This document shows, piece by piece, positions 1 to 9,196 of a DNA stretch of 64,000 nucleotides. A program made the position numbers and the translations under genes. Location of the stretch: positions 868,001 through 932,000 of the forward strand of contig JABFRS010000001.1 in NCBI GenBank assembly GCA_013141055.1. Reading direction: 5' to 3'. The notes under the pieces were generated by a model that saw nothing but the letters and a program-made list of their open reading frames with translations, searched no databases and was not told where the DNA came from. Numbering within the stretch: position 1 is the stretch's first letter; every line of letters begins with the position of its first letter. Source of the DNA: Cyclobacteriaceae bacterium. GTDB lineage: Bacteria > Bacteroidota > Bacteroidia > Cytophagales > Cyclobacteriaceae.

Positions 1-85
1 TCACTGCAATGCGTGGACCAGGTCCAGAGAATGCCGCTGTACTTACCAGTACAATCATGGCTGCGAGGAATAATTTTGCTTTCAT
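1..85 (-). CDS. Secreted protein, N-terminal fragment (cut by window edge)
   Basis: Only the first 28 codons are inside the window. They encode a classic signal peptide: a Met-Lys-Ala-Lys start, a hydrophobic core rich in Leu, Ala, Ile and Val, and a small-residue stretch near Ser-Thr-Ala-Ala-Phe-Ser that would fit signal peptidase I cleavage. The mature part is not visible, so no function can be given. The next gene on the same strand also encodes a small secreted protein, so the two may be neighbours in one group, but they are separated by a good terminator. Confidence 0.6.
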   Translation of the reverse strand, partial: MKAKLFLAAMIVLVSTAAFSGPGPRIAV

Positions 86-345
86 AATGTTAGTTATTTT
101 TTTTCTTGTTGAACTATGATGTAAATGTACGGGTGGGTATGACGCATGATCGTTTGCTGTAAGAAAACTTGATTTTTAATTTGAAAAATCGTTTGCGGCT
201 TGTGATTCATTAGTCTAGTAAGCAAATGGAGATAAAAATGCGCTTACGACTCTGATTTATTGAAACACAAAAATTCTGACACAGTAATCGATTGCGGTCC
301 AAGTATACTTTTATGCCTTTAATGATAATAAAGGCTGAGGTACTG
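86..345. other. Intergenic stretch without a gene
   Basis: No open frame with coding character is visible between the start of the leftmost gene and the terminator of the next gene. The stretch is AT-rich and should hold the promoter of the leftmost minus-strand gene, but I could not identify a convincing -33/-7 pair. Confidence 0.5.
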
Positions 346-382
346 ATAAAAAAGAAGTCGCCCTGACTTTCGTCAGAGCGAC
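346..382 (-). terminator. Rho-independent terminator of the secreted Ig-like protein gene
   Basis: Read on the minus strand, an 11-bp stem (GTCGCTCTGAC against GTCAGGGCGAC, with one G-U wobble) closes a GAAA tetraloop and is followed by TTCTTTTTT. It lies about 35 bases past the stop codon at 416. Confidence 0.78.
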
Positions 383-415
383 TCTCAAAAAATGATACTC
401 TATATTATTATAATG

Positions 416-991
416 TTACTTCACGATAGTGGCTGCAACACCTTTTCTATCCATTACTTCAAAAGATACTGGTCCCTGGATGTCTTTCAGATCAAACAAT
501 CTTGCCACATCACCAGAAACTGCCGTTGGCTCAGAGTAGATCTTTTCACCTTTATCATTAAAGATGCTTAAATCAAACTTTTCAGCTCCCTGACCCGCCA
601 GTGTGAAAAGGAATTTGCCATCCTTTAAAGAAACAACGTGAGCAAGCTTTTGAATTTTACCCGTTCTATACTCAACTGTTTCCGTCAACCAATTTGAGCC
701 ATTGTCAAGCTTGATCGTGTATGTGCCTTCCGCCAGATTGGCAAAGTTATAGGGACGAATAAATCCATTTGACATTTTGATCACTTCAGAAAAAACGACT
801 TTGTCATCTGAGTTAATAATCTCCACCTTCACATCAGATGCTTCTTCTGAACGGTAGAATAATTTATAAGATGATTCTGAGTTGCGAATAACTGCGATTC
901 CGGAAGTTGTCTTGGGTGTATCGTTCCTTCTTGCTGCAAATGTGAGTGAGCTAACCAAAATGCCCAACATCAACAAACTAACTTTTTTCAT
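416..991 (-). CDS. Secreted protein with two Ig-like repeat units
   Basis: A 191-residue protein. The frame is open upstream to 1078, but the ATG at 991 is preferred because it begins a clean signal peptide (MKKVSLLMLGILVSSLTFA). The mature part appears to hold two related beta-rich units of about 75 residues. Each has a 'Lys/Phe-Leu-Phe ... Val/Leu-x-Ile-x-Asn/Asp-x-x-Gly/Asp-x-x-Val/Ile-x-Ser-Glu' pattern, like the Ig-like or FN3-like folds of secreted Bacteroidota proteins (DUF3244 or sorting-domain types). No catalytic motif is seen. It is probably periplasmic or surface-exposed. The specific role is unknown. Confidence 0.75.
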   Translation of the reverse strand: MKKVSLLMLGILVSSLTFAARRNDTPKTTSGIAVIRNSESSYKLFYRSEEASDVKVEIINSDDKVVFSEVIKMSNGFIRPYNFANLAEGTYTIKLDNGSNWLTETVEYRTGKIQKLAHVVSLKDGKFLFTLAGQGAEKFDLSIFNDKGEKIYSEPTAVSGDVARLFDLKDIQGPVSFEVMDRKGVAATIVK

Positions 992-1172
992 AACAGGGGT
1001 GTTTAATTGTTTTTGGTTATCAGACGAGGGGCATGTTTTAAATGTTGCAGCGTGATTGTTAATTATTCCTAAATGCAACCAAAATCATACTTTAAATGAT
1101 TTAAACATCGAAAGTATTTTAATGACATTTCTGCCATTAAAGTATTTTGAAAATATTTGATTAAAACAGAAA

Positions 1173-1760
1173 CTAATTCAGATGAAATACGTCCTTAGCC
1201 TTCTCCGCTTGTGTTAGAAGATGCTTTTGGAATCTGAGGCGTGAGGTGAGGAAAACCTCTCTTTTATCTTCTTCTGAGGTTACAAATTTCAGCTTATCTT
1301 CAAGATCAAGACTAAGTTCATTTGCTATGTGATAAATGGAACATGGCGATGGAAGCTTATTGATCTTCAACAAACGCATGAATTCCTCAAACTCTTTTTG
1401 AATTTTTGTCCCGGCAGGATCCTGAAGATCAACTTCCCAGAAATTCACATCACCACCTGGATAGAGTTTATCTTTAAAAGTTCTAAATAGTGTATCCATT
1501 TGGAACAGGTCCTGACATTTCACAATAATGTCAGATTCACCACTATCATATCGTTTGATAACACTTTCAAGCTTTACGAGCGAACCAAGCTTAGTGGTAT
1601 TAAGAGTATGATTGAAATAGATTCCAAAGGAGATGTCCCTCTCCTCAGCATCCTTCAATAGTTGTCGATACCTTGGCTCAAAAATGTGCAGCGGAACCAT
1701 TTCCCCCGGAAGGGGAAAAATAGTAAGGGGAAACATTGGTATCCTGATGGGTACAGACAT
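1173..1760 (-). CDS. Lon substrate-binding (LON N-terminal) domain protein
   Basis: A 195-residue stand-alone version of the N-terminal substrate-recognition domain of Lon protease. The hallmark start is visible: 'IPMFPLTIFPLPGEMVPLHI' followed by FEPRYRQLL. There is no AAA+ or protease domain, as usual in this cytosolic family. The role of stand-alone members is unsettled; they may help in protein quality control. It follows apt by 37 bases on the same strand, so the two may be co-transcribed, with apt first. Confidence 0.85.
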   Translation of the reverse strand: MSVPIRIPMFPLTIFPLPGEMVPLHIFEPRYRQLLKDAEERDISFGIYFNHTLNTTKLGSLVKLESVIKRYDSGESDIIVKCQDLFQMDTLFRTFKDKLYPGGDVNFWEVDLQDPAGTKIQKEFEEFMRLLKINKLPSPCSIYHIANELSLDLEDKLKFVTSEEDKREVFLTSRLRFQKHLLTQAEKAKDVFHLN

Positions 1761-1797
1761 GCTTGAATAACAACGAATGTATGTTAAAGTTATCCGA

Positions 1798-2331
1798 TTA
1801 AAACCGTACTAAATAATGCGGCTCAACGTCAAACTGTTCTGAAAGCTTCTTTTCTCCCGGTAAAAAAGACAAATTGATCAAAAACGAATACCCGGCTACC
1901 ACTCCACCAATCTTCTTTACCAGATCTCCTGCCGCGGCAGCAGTTCCTCCTGTTGCCAGAAGATCATCATGGATAACAACGCGTGATCCTTTCGGAAAAG
2001 CGTCTTCATGCATTTCAATTTCTGCAGTACCATACTCAAGAGCATAGCTCTGTTCTACTTTTTTGTACGGGAGTTTTCCCTTTTTACGAATCGGAACAAA
2101 AGGAATGTGAAGTCCCTGAGCGATCAGCATTCCAAAAATAAAACCCCTTGCCTCCACTCCTGCGATCACATCTGGCTTTAATGCACGAGCCTGTTCAATT
2201 AAGGCTTCGATAGTCTCCTGCCGCACTTTGGCATCTGCCAGCAATGGCGTGATGTCCTTAAAGATAATCCCAGGCATTGGAAAGTCCGGAACATCTCGTA
2301 ATAATGACTTGATCTTTTCTTCTGTACTCAT
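1798..2331 (-). CDS. apt: Adenine phosphoribosyltransferase
   Basis: This enzyme salvages adenine to AMP using PRPP in the cytosol. The 177-residue length is typical. Family landmarks are the N-terminal 'VPDFPMPGIIFKDITPLL', the 'GVEARGFIFG' loop and the PRPP-binding motif 'VIHDDLLATGGTAAAAG' near residue 120. The gene is divergent from the OsmC gene, with about 55 bases between the starts. The Lon-N-domain gene follows it downstream. Confidence 0.95.
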   Translation of the reverse strand: MSTEEKIKSLLRDVPDFPMPGIIFKDITPLLADAKVRQETIEALIEQARALKPDVIAGVEARGFIFGMLIAQGLHIPFVPIRKKGKLPYKKVEQSYALEYGTAEIEMHEDAFPKGSRVVIHDDLLATGGTAAAAGDLVKKIGGVVAGYSFLINLSFLPGEKKLSEQFDVEPHYLVRF

Positions 2332-2385
2332 AGTGGCAAAATAGTAAATTTACAGCGATAGCGCGACTAATATTACAACCCGAAG

Positions 2386-2793
2386 ATGAAGATAATAACA
2401 CGAATGATCGCTGATGAAGTCTACGAGGCTTCCAATGATAACAACAACAAGGTACTCATCGACATGAGAAAGAGGGAGGACAAAAAACACCAATCCCCTG
2501 TCGAATTATTGCTCTCCGCACTCGCTGCCTGCGGGGCCGTTGATGTGGTAGTGGTTCTCAAGAAAAGAAAAAAGTCAATACTGGATTGTACGATTGAAAC
2601 AGAAGGACAGCGAAGGGAAGAGACTCCGCGGGCATTTACAAAGATCAACTGTCATTATATAATAACTTCTGAAGATGCGACAGAGGAAGAAGTTGAGAAA
2701 GCTGCAGGTCTTGCACTTGAAAAATATTGTTCTGTCGCATCGTCTCTTTCCGCCGAGATTACGTATTCAGTTCAGGTTATCCGGCCAAATTGA
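2386..2793 (+). CDS. OsmC/Ohr family protein
   Basis: A 135-residue member of the OsmC family of thiol peroxidases. The two conserved cysteines are Cys49 (in 'LLSALAACGAVDVV') and Cys115 (in 'LEKYCSVASSLS'), matching the reactive pair that reduces organic hydroperoxides. Its stop codon overlaps the ATG of the ABC ATPase gene by one base (TGATG), which points to a shared transcript, though the functional link is unclear. Whether it belongs to the OsmC, Ohr or YhfA subgroup cannot be settled by eye; the short length fits the YhfA-like group. Confidence 0.88.
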   Translation: MKIITRMIADEVYEASNDNNNKVLIDMRKREDKKHQSPVELLLSALAACGAVDVVVVLKKRKKSILDCTIETEGQRREETPRAFTKINCHYIITSEDATEEEVEKAAGLALEKYCSVASSLSAEITYSVQVIRPN

Positions 2794-3422
2794 TGCTTCA
2801 GATCAAACAATTTTCAAAACGCTATCAGGATCAACTTGTCCTGACAATCGATGAACTCACAATTTCGCCAGGCATCAGTTGGCTAAAAGGAGAAAATGGT
2901 GCCGGCAAAACGACATTGTTCAAATCCATAGCCGGCATTGTTCCTTTCGAAGGAGAGCTATCTCTGGATGACGTGAGCATAAAGAAAGAACCGATCTCAT
3001 TTCGCAAGCTTGTAAACTACAGCGAAGCGGAGCCGTACTTCCCGGAGTTCCTTACAGCAAAAGATATTGTTCGGTTTGTCGGGAAAACAAAAAATACATC
3101 CATCGAAGAACAGGATGGCTACTGTCGCATGCTTGGTATTGATCAGTATTTCACAAAGCCATGCGGGACCTTTTCAAGCGGAATGCTCAAAAAACTCTCC
3201 TTAACAATTGCATTCTTCGGTCAGCCCAAACTTATCATACTTGATGAACCTCTCGTAACATTGGATGAAGCATCGCGCATCATACTCATGAATATGGTCA
3301 ACGAAAAACTCAAAGATCCGTCTATGATATTCCTGATGTCTTCCCATCAATCCATGGACAGCGCTGAATTCTCAGTAGAAAATGTTTTTAGGATTCAAAA
3401 CAAATCAATTGTAAGGCTGTGA
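2793..3422 (+). CDS. ABC transporter ATP-binding protein
   Basis: A 209-residue ATPase. The ATG at 2793 is chosen because homology begins at 'MLQIKQFSKRYQDQLVL' and it overlaps the OsmC stop by one base. Visible motifs are Walker A (GENGAGKTTLFK), a degenerate signature (FSSGMLKKLSL instead of LSGGQ), Walker B (LIILDEPLVTLDE) and an H-loop (SSHQ). It overlaps the next gene, a membrane protein that should be its permease partner. The substrate is unknown. It lacks extra C-terminal domains, as in simple ABC-2 exporters. Confidence 0.88.
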   Translation: MLQIKQFSKRYQDQLVLTIDELTISPGISWLKGENGAGKTTLFKSIAGIVPFEGELSLDDVSIKKEPISFRKLVNYSEAEPYFPEFLTAKDIVRFVGKTKNTSIEEQDGYCRMLGIDQYFTKPCGTFSSGMLKKLSLTIAFFGQPKLIILDEPLVTLDEASRIILMNMVNEKLKDPSMIFLMSSHQSMDSAEFSVENVFRIQNKSIVRL

Positions 3423-4540
3423 AGGTTCTGATCGACGTTCTTCATAGATGTCTCACCAAAGAATTTTACGTAGCAAATGCTATGTTCTTTCTACTGACGA
3501 TCGGACTTGTCGCTGGATTTATGAGAGCCAACGAACATATTGCTCTCGCTACTTTCTTTATCAGTGCTCCGGTGTGGACTTTAATCCCTGCCGGATTCTG
3601 GATAGCGTACGCCTACAAGATTAATAGTTTCAACCATCAGGAGTGTTCGGAGAAATCAATGCGCTTCGTTCATGAAATTTCCTTGTTGCCGACATCAATA
3701 CAAATCCTGTGCACTCTGTCCGTTGCCTATGCGCAATTCGTGCCAGCAATTACATATGGATTGTTTCTGGTTTTAATCGCCATTAAGAATGGTCAGGTAC
3801 TTTCAGCAGTCTCGGTTGTCATCGCTTTGATCACTATCACCGGAACGCTCACCATTCTTCTCTATCGTCAGTTGGGTTATGTTCAAAGTGAAGCAAAGGT
3901 TTCTTTATTAAAGAGATGGTTCGACAGAAAATTCTCAAAATCCTTCATTCAGTTTTTTATCGAATGGCTTGTGCGTCACAAGACAGGAATGGTCCTTGTT
4001 ACAAAAATCTTTGGATGCTTAATGCTGTTCGCCATTTGTCAGTTGTATCGGTACGACACGTATGACTACCGGCTATTGGCAATGGGTTGCCTTATTGCTT
4101 TCGGAGCAAGCCTTGCATTTGTCTTCCAGTTCGTTCTTTTTGAAAATCATTTGTTCACACTCATGAGACATTTGCCGCTGTCTCTTTCCCTAAGAATGAT
4201 CTATTTCATTATTTCACTGGGGATTCTTTGCCTTCCAGAGATAACGGTGCTCACTCGCAACTTTCCGGAACAATTACCAATCCATTTGTTACCCGAATTA
4301 ATAGTATTTTGTCTTGCTCTCTTCATTCTAGGCTACCGCGTACTTTTATCAAAGATCAATGGGTTTGAAGCTTTCTCCGGAAAAGCATTTCTTGGATTCA
4401 TGATTTTGTTTGTAATTATTCTCTTCAGTGTTCCTGTCTGGTTCATATCCATTGCCCTGATTTTGATGGCGGCTTACAGATATGAAAGGGCATTCTACGA
4501 GTTTGAGTTTATTATCCGGGAAAATCAGGACCTTGATTAA
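3419..4540 (+). CDS. ABC transporter membrane subunit (putative)
   Basis: A 373-residue, highly hydrophobic protein with roughly ten predicted membrane segments and no recognisable soluble domain. It starts with GTG at 3419, overlapping the ATPase stop (GTGA), so translation is probably coupled. It does not show a motif I recognise beyond its membrane character. The assignment as permease of the preceding ATPase rests on the overlap and topology. It ends seven bases before the convergent hutI gene, with no clear terminator between them. Confidence 0.7.
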   Translation: MKVLIDVLHRCLTKEFYVANAMFFLLTIGLVAGFMRANEHIALATFFISAPVWTLIPAGFWIAYAYKINSFNHQECSEKSMRFVHEISLLPTSIQILCTLSVAYAQFVPAITYGLFLVLIAIKNGQVLSAVSVVIALITITGTLTILLYRQLGYVQSEAKVSLLKRWFDRKFSKSFIQFFIEWLVRHKTGMVLVTKIFGCLMLFAICQLYRYDTYDYRLLAMGCLIAFGASLAFVFQFVLFENHLFTLMRHLPLSLSLRMIYFIISLGILCLPEITVLTRNFPEQLPIHLLPELIVFCLALFILGYRVLLSKINGFEAFSGKAFLGFMILFVIILFSVPVWFISIALILMAAYRYERAFYEFEFIIRENQDLD

Positions 4541-4546
4541 TCGTGA

Positions 4547-5788
4547 CTATTCACGAACCAATTTCCCCCTGAGGATCACTTTAGAAATCATATCTGCGCC
4601 AAAACTATATGGCAGAAATGCCAGCGATCCCATCGGCTTAGTAATAAATACGCTTGCCATCTTTCCCTTGGTAATACTGCCATGTGTTCCGAGAACCTCC
4701 ATTGCATATGCAGTGTTAATTGTAACAGCATTGACGGCTTCCTCCGGAGTCATTTTCATTTTGATACAAGCAAAGGAAAGCATCAACGACATATTCCCGG
4801 ATGGCGCACTTCCCGGATTATAGTCTGATGCAACTGCCAGGGGTAGACCTGCACTGATAATCTGTCGCGCTGGTGGAAATGGTAAATTCAGAAAGAATGC
4901 AGCGCCAGGCAAGGCCGTTGGCATTGTGGAAGAATCTTTCAAAGCCTCAATCTCTTCCCAACCAATATTCTCAAGATGATCAACGCTGATGGCACCTGTA
5001 TTTACGCCAGCCTGCACTCCCCCCGATCGGTTCAGCTGATTGGCATGAATGCGTGGCTTCATTCCGAATTTCTTTCCGCGCTCAACAATCATTTCGGTCT
5101 CCTCCTGTGAAAAAAATCCCTGCTCACAAAACACATCGATGTAGTCGGCAAGTTTTTCTTCAGCCACTGCCGGGATCATCTCTTCCATCACCAGCCTTAC
5201 GTAATCTGTCTTTTCCATTTCCTTTGGAACGGCATGCGCACCAAGGAATGTAGTCTTGACCGTCAGCAAAGTCTCTTTTCCAATTCTTTTGGCTACCCGA
5301 AGCATTTTAAGCTCGTCTTTCACAGTAAGCCCATAACCACTCTTGATCTCTACAGCTGCGGTACCACTTTGTATGATCTCATGGGCTCTCTGAACAGATC
5401 TTTCATAAAGCTCGTCTTCAGAAATGGATTGAATCTTCTTGGCAGAGTTTAAAATACCTCCCCCACTGGCTGCGATCTCAGCATATGTTGCTCCTTTGAT
5501 CTTCAATACAAATTCATCCTCACGTGAGGCAGCAAAAACCAAATGTGTATGACTGTCAACGAAACCAGGGAAAACGTGTCCTCCCTTTGCATCAATTACC
5601 TGTGTTGCATTCTTTTCAGAAAGGTCTTCCATCCTTCCAAAGGCTTGTATCTTTTCATCCCTGATGGAGAGGAATGCATTTTCTATTATTGGAAGTTCCG
5701 ACATTGCTGCACCAGCAATAAAATGAGGCGTGGACTCACGCACCTGAACAAGACCTTTGATATTAATAATGAGCAGGTCGGACTTCAT
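4547..5788 (-). CDS. hutI: Imidazolonepropionase
   Basis: This enzyme hydrolyses 4-imidazolone-5-propanoate to N-formimino-L-glutamate in histidine breakdown. It is a 413-residue metal-dependent amidohydrolase. Metal ligands are intact: His80 and His82 (DSHTHLVF), His248 (RIHANQ), His271 (SVDHLE) and Asp322 (VASDYNPGSAPSG). The last motif is diagnostic for HutI. It follows the periplasmic-binding-fold gene by 5 bases on the same strand. No other hut genes are in the window, so the pathway must be completed elsewhere. Confidence 0.95.
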   Translation of the reverse strand: MKSDLLIINIKGLVQVRESTPHFIAGAAMSELPIIENAFLSIRDEKIQAFGRMEDLSEKNATQVIDAKGGHVFPGFVDSHTHLVFAASREDEFVLKIKGATYAEIAASGGGILNSAKKIQSISEDELYERSVQRAHEIIQSGTAAVEIKSGYGLTVKDELKMLRVAKRIGKETLLTVKTTFLGAHAVPKEMEKTDYVRLVMEEMIPAVAEEKLADYIDVFCEQGFFSQEETEMIVERGKKFGMKPRIHANQLNRSGGVQAGVNTGAISVDHLENIGWEEIEALKDSSTMPTALPGAAFFLNLPFPPARQIISAGLPLAVASDYNPGSAPSGNMSLMLSFACIKMKMTPEEAVNAVTINTAYAMEVLGTHGSITKGKMASVFITKPMGSLAFLPYSFGADMISKVILRGKLVRE

Positions 5789-5793
5789 ATCAA

Positions 5794-7521
5794 CTATTCC
5801 AGAGCCGTAAGCTCCCCCTGACGGAAATAGATGAATGGAAAAGTCTGATTGTCCCTGTTAGGAGAAAGAAGATAACCTTTTGACAAGTACCCGGGGAACA
5901 GACCATCTTTAGTAAGGCCGTCCTGAAAGTAAGAACCATATTTCTTCAAAGCTTGTCCCGCGAAGATCATAAAATCATAACCAAGCTTGGTGTAATTAAT
6001 ATACTCCTGGGAAAATGCTCCATGGGTCTTTACATATTTCTTACGGAAGTTAATAAAAGAAGGCTGTGTTAGCGATGTAAAAGTTGGTGCTGCAAACAGC
6101 ACATGAAGTCTTTCGTATTTGGTAAGATCAACCGAATTATTATCCAGCCAGTTTTCTGAACCGATAATTACAACAGAATCGCCACGGGTCTCCACACTGC
6201 TGATCACTTTGGTATAGATGAGAGGATCATCAGATGCCACAAAAATACTTCCAAGGCTGTCGCGGTTAAGTTTGAATTGCTTTGGATTGTGGAATTCATC
6301 AAACTCTGTTGGTGTAGCAAGAATGTTGATAATTTTCAAAGCCGTCTCTTTCTTAAACTCTTCTTCGAGAGTAATCTTCATTCCAAGTTCTTTTGCGCGC
6401 TTGGAGAAGCTTATCGCCATAACAGAGTCTTTTGGTTTATCGCCATAGAATATCATGCATTTCTTGTTCTTCACTTTTGCTGCCAACAGCTCAGCCGACT
6501 TGGCTCCTATCGTTTCAAGGGAAGGAAGGTATAATAGTGCAAAGGGATTCTGTCCGATGAAGTCAGAATAGCTCTGTGCTGGATTGATCATGGATATCTG
6601 ATTTTTCTGAGAAAACTCAAGAACTGCCGGAGCAGTCTCCCGGAAGAGTGGCCCGACGATAAGATCTGTGTTCTTTAGCTCAGGAGTTTCAAGAAGCTTT
6701 GCGATCACAGCAGGGTTTCTATCAGTATCATACGCCAACAGTTTGATATTGACTCCTTGCTTGTACAATGTGTCATTCGCCATGCGCATGCCTTCATAAA
6801 GATCCAGCATCACTTGATTTTGCTTCTTTCCCGGAGAAGGATCCAGAGTGGACGTCAGAAAAGGAAACAACACTGATACGTTGTAATGATCCTTAAAAAC
6901 AGCTGGAGGGGCGCCAGCTGAAATATAATTCTCACGTGGGAGGTTGAATTTTGCGATCACTGAATCCATCAAAACACGATCCTGCAAAAGAACTTGCTGC
7001 CTGCTGATTGCTCTGGCTAAAGATTTACCAACTTCAATATCTTCGGGATACTCTTCCCACATCATCCTTAATACCTCAGGATCTGTGATCTGAGAAAGGT
7101 AAAAGCGTCGGAAAGAAGAAATCGCCTGCGTTTCAATATAGTCTTCCTGTCTGACACTTTTCAACACGAGCATCCCTTGAAAATATTCATGTTGATCAAA
7201 ATAAATCTTGGCAAGCCAGTAATTCACTTCATTCATCTGATCCCAATTGGGATAAAGTTTTCGAATCGATAACAGCATGTCTTTTGCAACAGCTGTATAA
7301 TTCTGCTTCAATGCTGATTGCGCAAAGTAGAAAGAGGCGTACTCAGGATAAGGATTGTTCTTATCATAGATCATCAGCGGCTTAAATGCCTCCATGGCGA
7401 GATTGTATCTGCCTTCAGTGTAAAACTCTTTGGCATTCTTATACATACGCTTGTAATCCTGTGCATTCAGGTTTTGAAAAGCACAAACTACCAACGTAAT
7501 CACCAAGATTATAGACCGCAT
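5794..7521 (-). CDS. Secreted TPR plus periplasmic-binding-fold protein (LpoA-like architecture)
   Basis: About 575 residues, starting at the Met that begins 'MRSIILVITLVVCAFQ' (an upstream Met at 7542 in frame is less likely). After a signal peptide come roughly 180 residues of TPR-like helices (YKNAKEFYTEGRYNLAMEAF and following). A type 1 periplasmic-binding fold follows ('VSVLFPF', 'VMLDLYEGMRMA', 'LIVGPLF'). The order resembles LpoA, the outer-membrane activator of a penicillin-binding protein, and also LivJ-like binding proteins. No lipobox cysteine is seen. It lies between guaA and hutI in a tightly spaced set. A role in envelope assembly is inference. Confidence 0.72.
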   Translation of the reverse strand: MRSIILVITLVVCAFQNLNAQDYKRMYKNAKEFYTEGRYNLAMEAFKPLMIYDKNNPYPEYASFYFAQSALKQNYTAVAKDMLLSIRKLYPNWDQMNEVNYWLAKIYFDQHEYFQGMLVLKSVRQEDYIETQAISSFRRFYLSQITDPEVLRMMWEEYPEDIEVGKSLARAISRQQVLLQDRVLMDSVIAKFNLPRENYISAGAPPAVFKDHYNVSVLFPFLTSTLDPSPGKKQNQVMLDLYEGMRMANDTLYKQGVNIKLLAYDTDRNPAVIAKLLETPELKNTDLIVGPLFRETAPAVLEFSQKNQISMINPAQSYSDFIGQNPFALLYLPSLETIGAKSAELLAAKVKNKKCMIFYGDKPKDSVMAISFSKRAKELGMKITLEEEFKKETALKIINILATPTEFDEFHNPKQFKLNRDSLGSIFVASDDPLIYTKVISSVETRGDSVVIIGSENWLDNNSVDLTKYERLHVLFAAPTFTSLTQPSFINFRKKYVKTHGAFSQEYINYTKLGYDFMIFAGQALKKYGSYFQDGLTKDGLFPGYLSKGYLLSPNRDNQTFPFIYFRQGELTALE

Positions 7522-7555
7522 CCTTACAAACTGATAAAGCATGAACTCAAATTAT

Positions 7556-9082
7556 TTATTCCCATTCAATCGTAGCGGGTGGTTTTGAACTAATATCATA
7601 CACGACCCTGTTGACTCCCTTTACTTTATTAATAATCTCAGACGACATCTCACTTAAAAACTCATAAGGAAGATGCGACCAGTCTGCGGTCATTCCATCC
7701 ACACTTACGACCGCCCTGAGGGCCACTACCTTTTCATATGTACGCTCATCTCCCATCACTCCCACTGACTGCACCGGCAATAACATGGCACCTGCCTGCC
7801 AGACTTTATCGTACAAGTTATGATTTCTCAAGCCCTGAATGAAAATGTAATCGACATCCTGCAATATCCGTACCTTTTCTGGAGTAATATCTCCCAGAAT
7901 GCGAATACCGAGGCCAGGTCCTGGAAAAGGGTGCCTTCCGAGAATCTTTGGATCAATATCAAGAGTCTTTCCTACAAGCCTTACCTCATCTTTAAATAAG
8001 GTATTCAGAGGTTCCACAACTTTCAGCTTCATCTTCGCAGGCAGCCCTCCAACATTGTGATGAGACTTGATCGTAACTGAGGGTCCCTTTACGGAAACAG
8101 ATTCAATAACGTCAGGATAGATTGTGCCCTGACCTAGCCACTTTACATCAGCGATAAGATGAGACTCTTCATCAAACACATCGATGAAGGTCTTTCCGAT
8201 AGCCTTTCTCTTCGCTTCAGGTTCTGAAAGGCCTTTTAGTCCTTCATAGAACTTATCCCTTGCATCAACACCTTTGATGTTAAGCCCCATCCCCTTGTAG
8301 GACGTGAGAACCTGTTCAAATTCATTCTTGCGAAGCAGTCCGTTGTCAACGAAAATGCAGTAAAGGTTTTTCCCAATCGCACGATGTACAAGCATTGCAG
8401 CAACGGTAGAGTCAACACCTCCCGAAAGCGCCATGACAACCTTATCGTTGCCAAGCTTTTTCTTCAAAGCTTCTACTGTGGTTTCCACAAACTGATCCGG
8501 AGTCCATTCCTGGGCACAGCCACAGATATGAACCACAAAATTTCTTAAAAGATTTTTTCCCTCAGTAGTATGTGTTACCTCCGGATGGAATTGAATACAA
8601 AATATCTTTTCTCCTTTTTTTCTAAAGGCAGCAACTTTAACGGATGAAGTGCTGGCAATAATTTCGAAGTCCGGTCCAATAGATTCAATCGTATCGGCGT
8701 GAGACATCCATACTTGTGAGTCGAGGGAAATCTCTTTCAGCAATTCATCATGATGATTTACCATTGAAAGTTTCGCGCGTCCATATTCCCGTATCTGAGA
8801 TGGAAGCACTTTCCCACCAGTCTTTTGTGCAATCAGCTGAGCACCATAGCAGACTCCCAAAACCGGAATGTTCTTAAACAGGGATAAGTCTATATCAGGT
8901 GATCCTGCGTCCCGTACCGAGCACGGGCTTCCGGACAGAATAATACCTTTAATATCAGGTGTAATTTCAGGAATCTTGTTGAAGGGATGGATTTCGCAAT
9001 AGACGTTCAGTTCGCGTACACGTCTGGCGATCAGCTGGGTGTACTGAGAACCGAAATCGAGGATTAGAATTTGCTCTGCCAT
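7556..9082 (-). CDS. guaA: GMP synthase (glutamine-hydrolysing)
   Basis: This enzyme converts XMP to GMP with glutamine and ATP. The ATG at 9082 is preferred over an in-frame TTG two codons upstream, giving 508 residues. The N-terminal glutamine amidotransferase domain has Cys78 (GVCYGAQ), His166 and Glu168 (QFHPEV). The ATP pyrophosphatase domain has its P-loop SGGVDS at 220-225. The C-terminal dimerisation domain ends in 'PPATIEWE', typical of GuaA. All catalytic residues are present. It begins a likely operon with the two genes that follow it on the minus strand. Confidence 0.97.
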   Translation of the reverse strand: MAEQILILDFGSQYTQLIARRVRELNVYCEIHPFNKIPEITPDIKGIILSGSPCSVRDAGSPDIDLSLFKNIPVLGVCYGAQLIAQKTGGKVLPSQIREYGRAKLSMVNHHDELLKEISLDSQVWMSHADTIESIGPDFEIIASTSSVKVAAFRKKGEKIFCIQFHPEVTHTTEGKNLLRNFVVHICGCAQEWTPDQFVETTVEALKKKLGNDKVVMALSGGVDSTVAAMLVHRAIGKNLYCIFVDNGLLRKNEFEQVLTSYKGMGLNIKGVDARDKFYEGLKGLSEPEAKRKAIGKTFIDVFDEESHLIADVKWLGQGTIYPDVIESVSVKGPSVTIKSHHNVGGLPAKMKLKVVEPLNTLFKDEVRLVGKTLDIDPKILGRHPFPGPGLGIRILGDITPEKVRILQDVDYIFIQGLRNHNLYDKVWQAGAMLLPVQSVGVMGDERTYEKVVALRAVVSVDGMTADWSHLPYEFLSEMSSEIINKVKGVNRVVYDISSKPPATIEWE

Positions 9083-9136
9083 GCGCAAAAATAGGGCGTC
9101 GGGAGCGTTTTGAGAAACTTTGGAAGAAGTTATTTA

Positions 9137-9187
9137 GAGAGTAAGGACTTCACTCATCAAGCTTGGATGTTGCAATTCCTTACCCTC
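9137..9187 (-). terminator. Possible terminator or hairpin between the ABC-M1 gene and guaA
   Basis: Two 11-base arms (GAGAGTAAGGA at 9137 and TCCTTACCCTC at 9177 on the plus strand) can pair with one wobble around a 29-base loop. The loop itself holds a small CATC/GATG stem. On the minus strand it lies just past the stop at 9197, but no strong T-run follows, so termination may be weak or factor-assisted. Confidence 0.35.
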
Positions 9188-9196
9188 TTTTTATCA

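Noticed and set aside
4482-4823. Plus-strand frame running from the ABC membrane gene into hutI
   Set aside because: It lies in another frame of the membrane gene and antisense to the C terminus of hutI, both well supported.
9083-9196. TATTTTTG directly before guaA as its promoter
   Set aside because: The box ends only three bases before the chosen ATG, so a transcript from it would start inside the gene. The true promoter is probably elsewhere.
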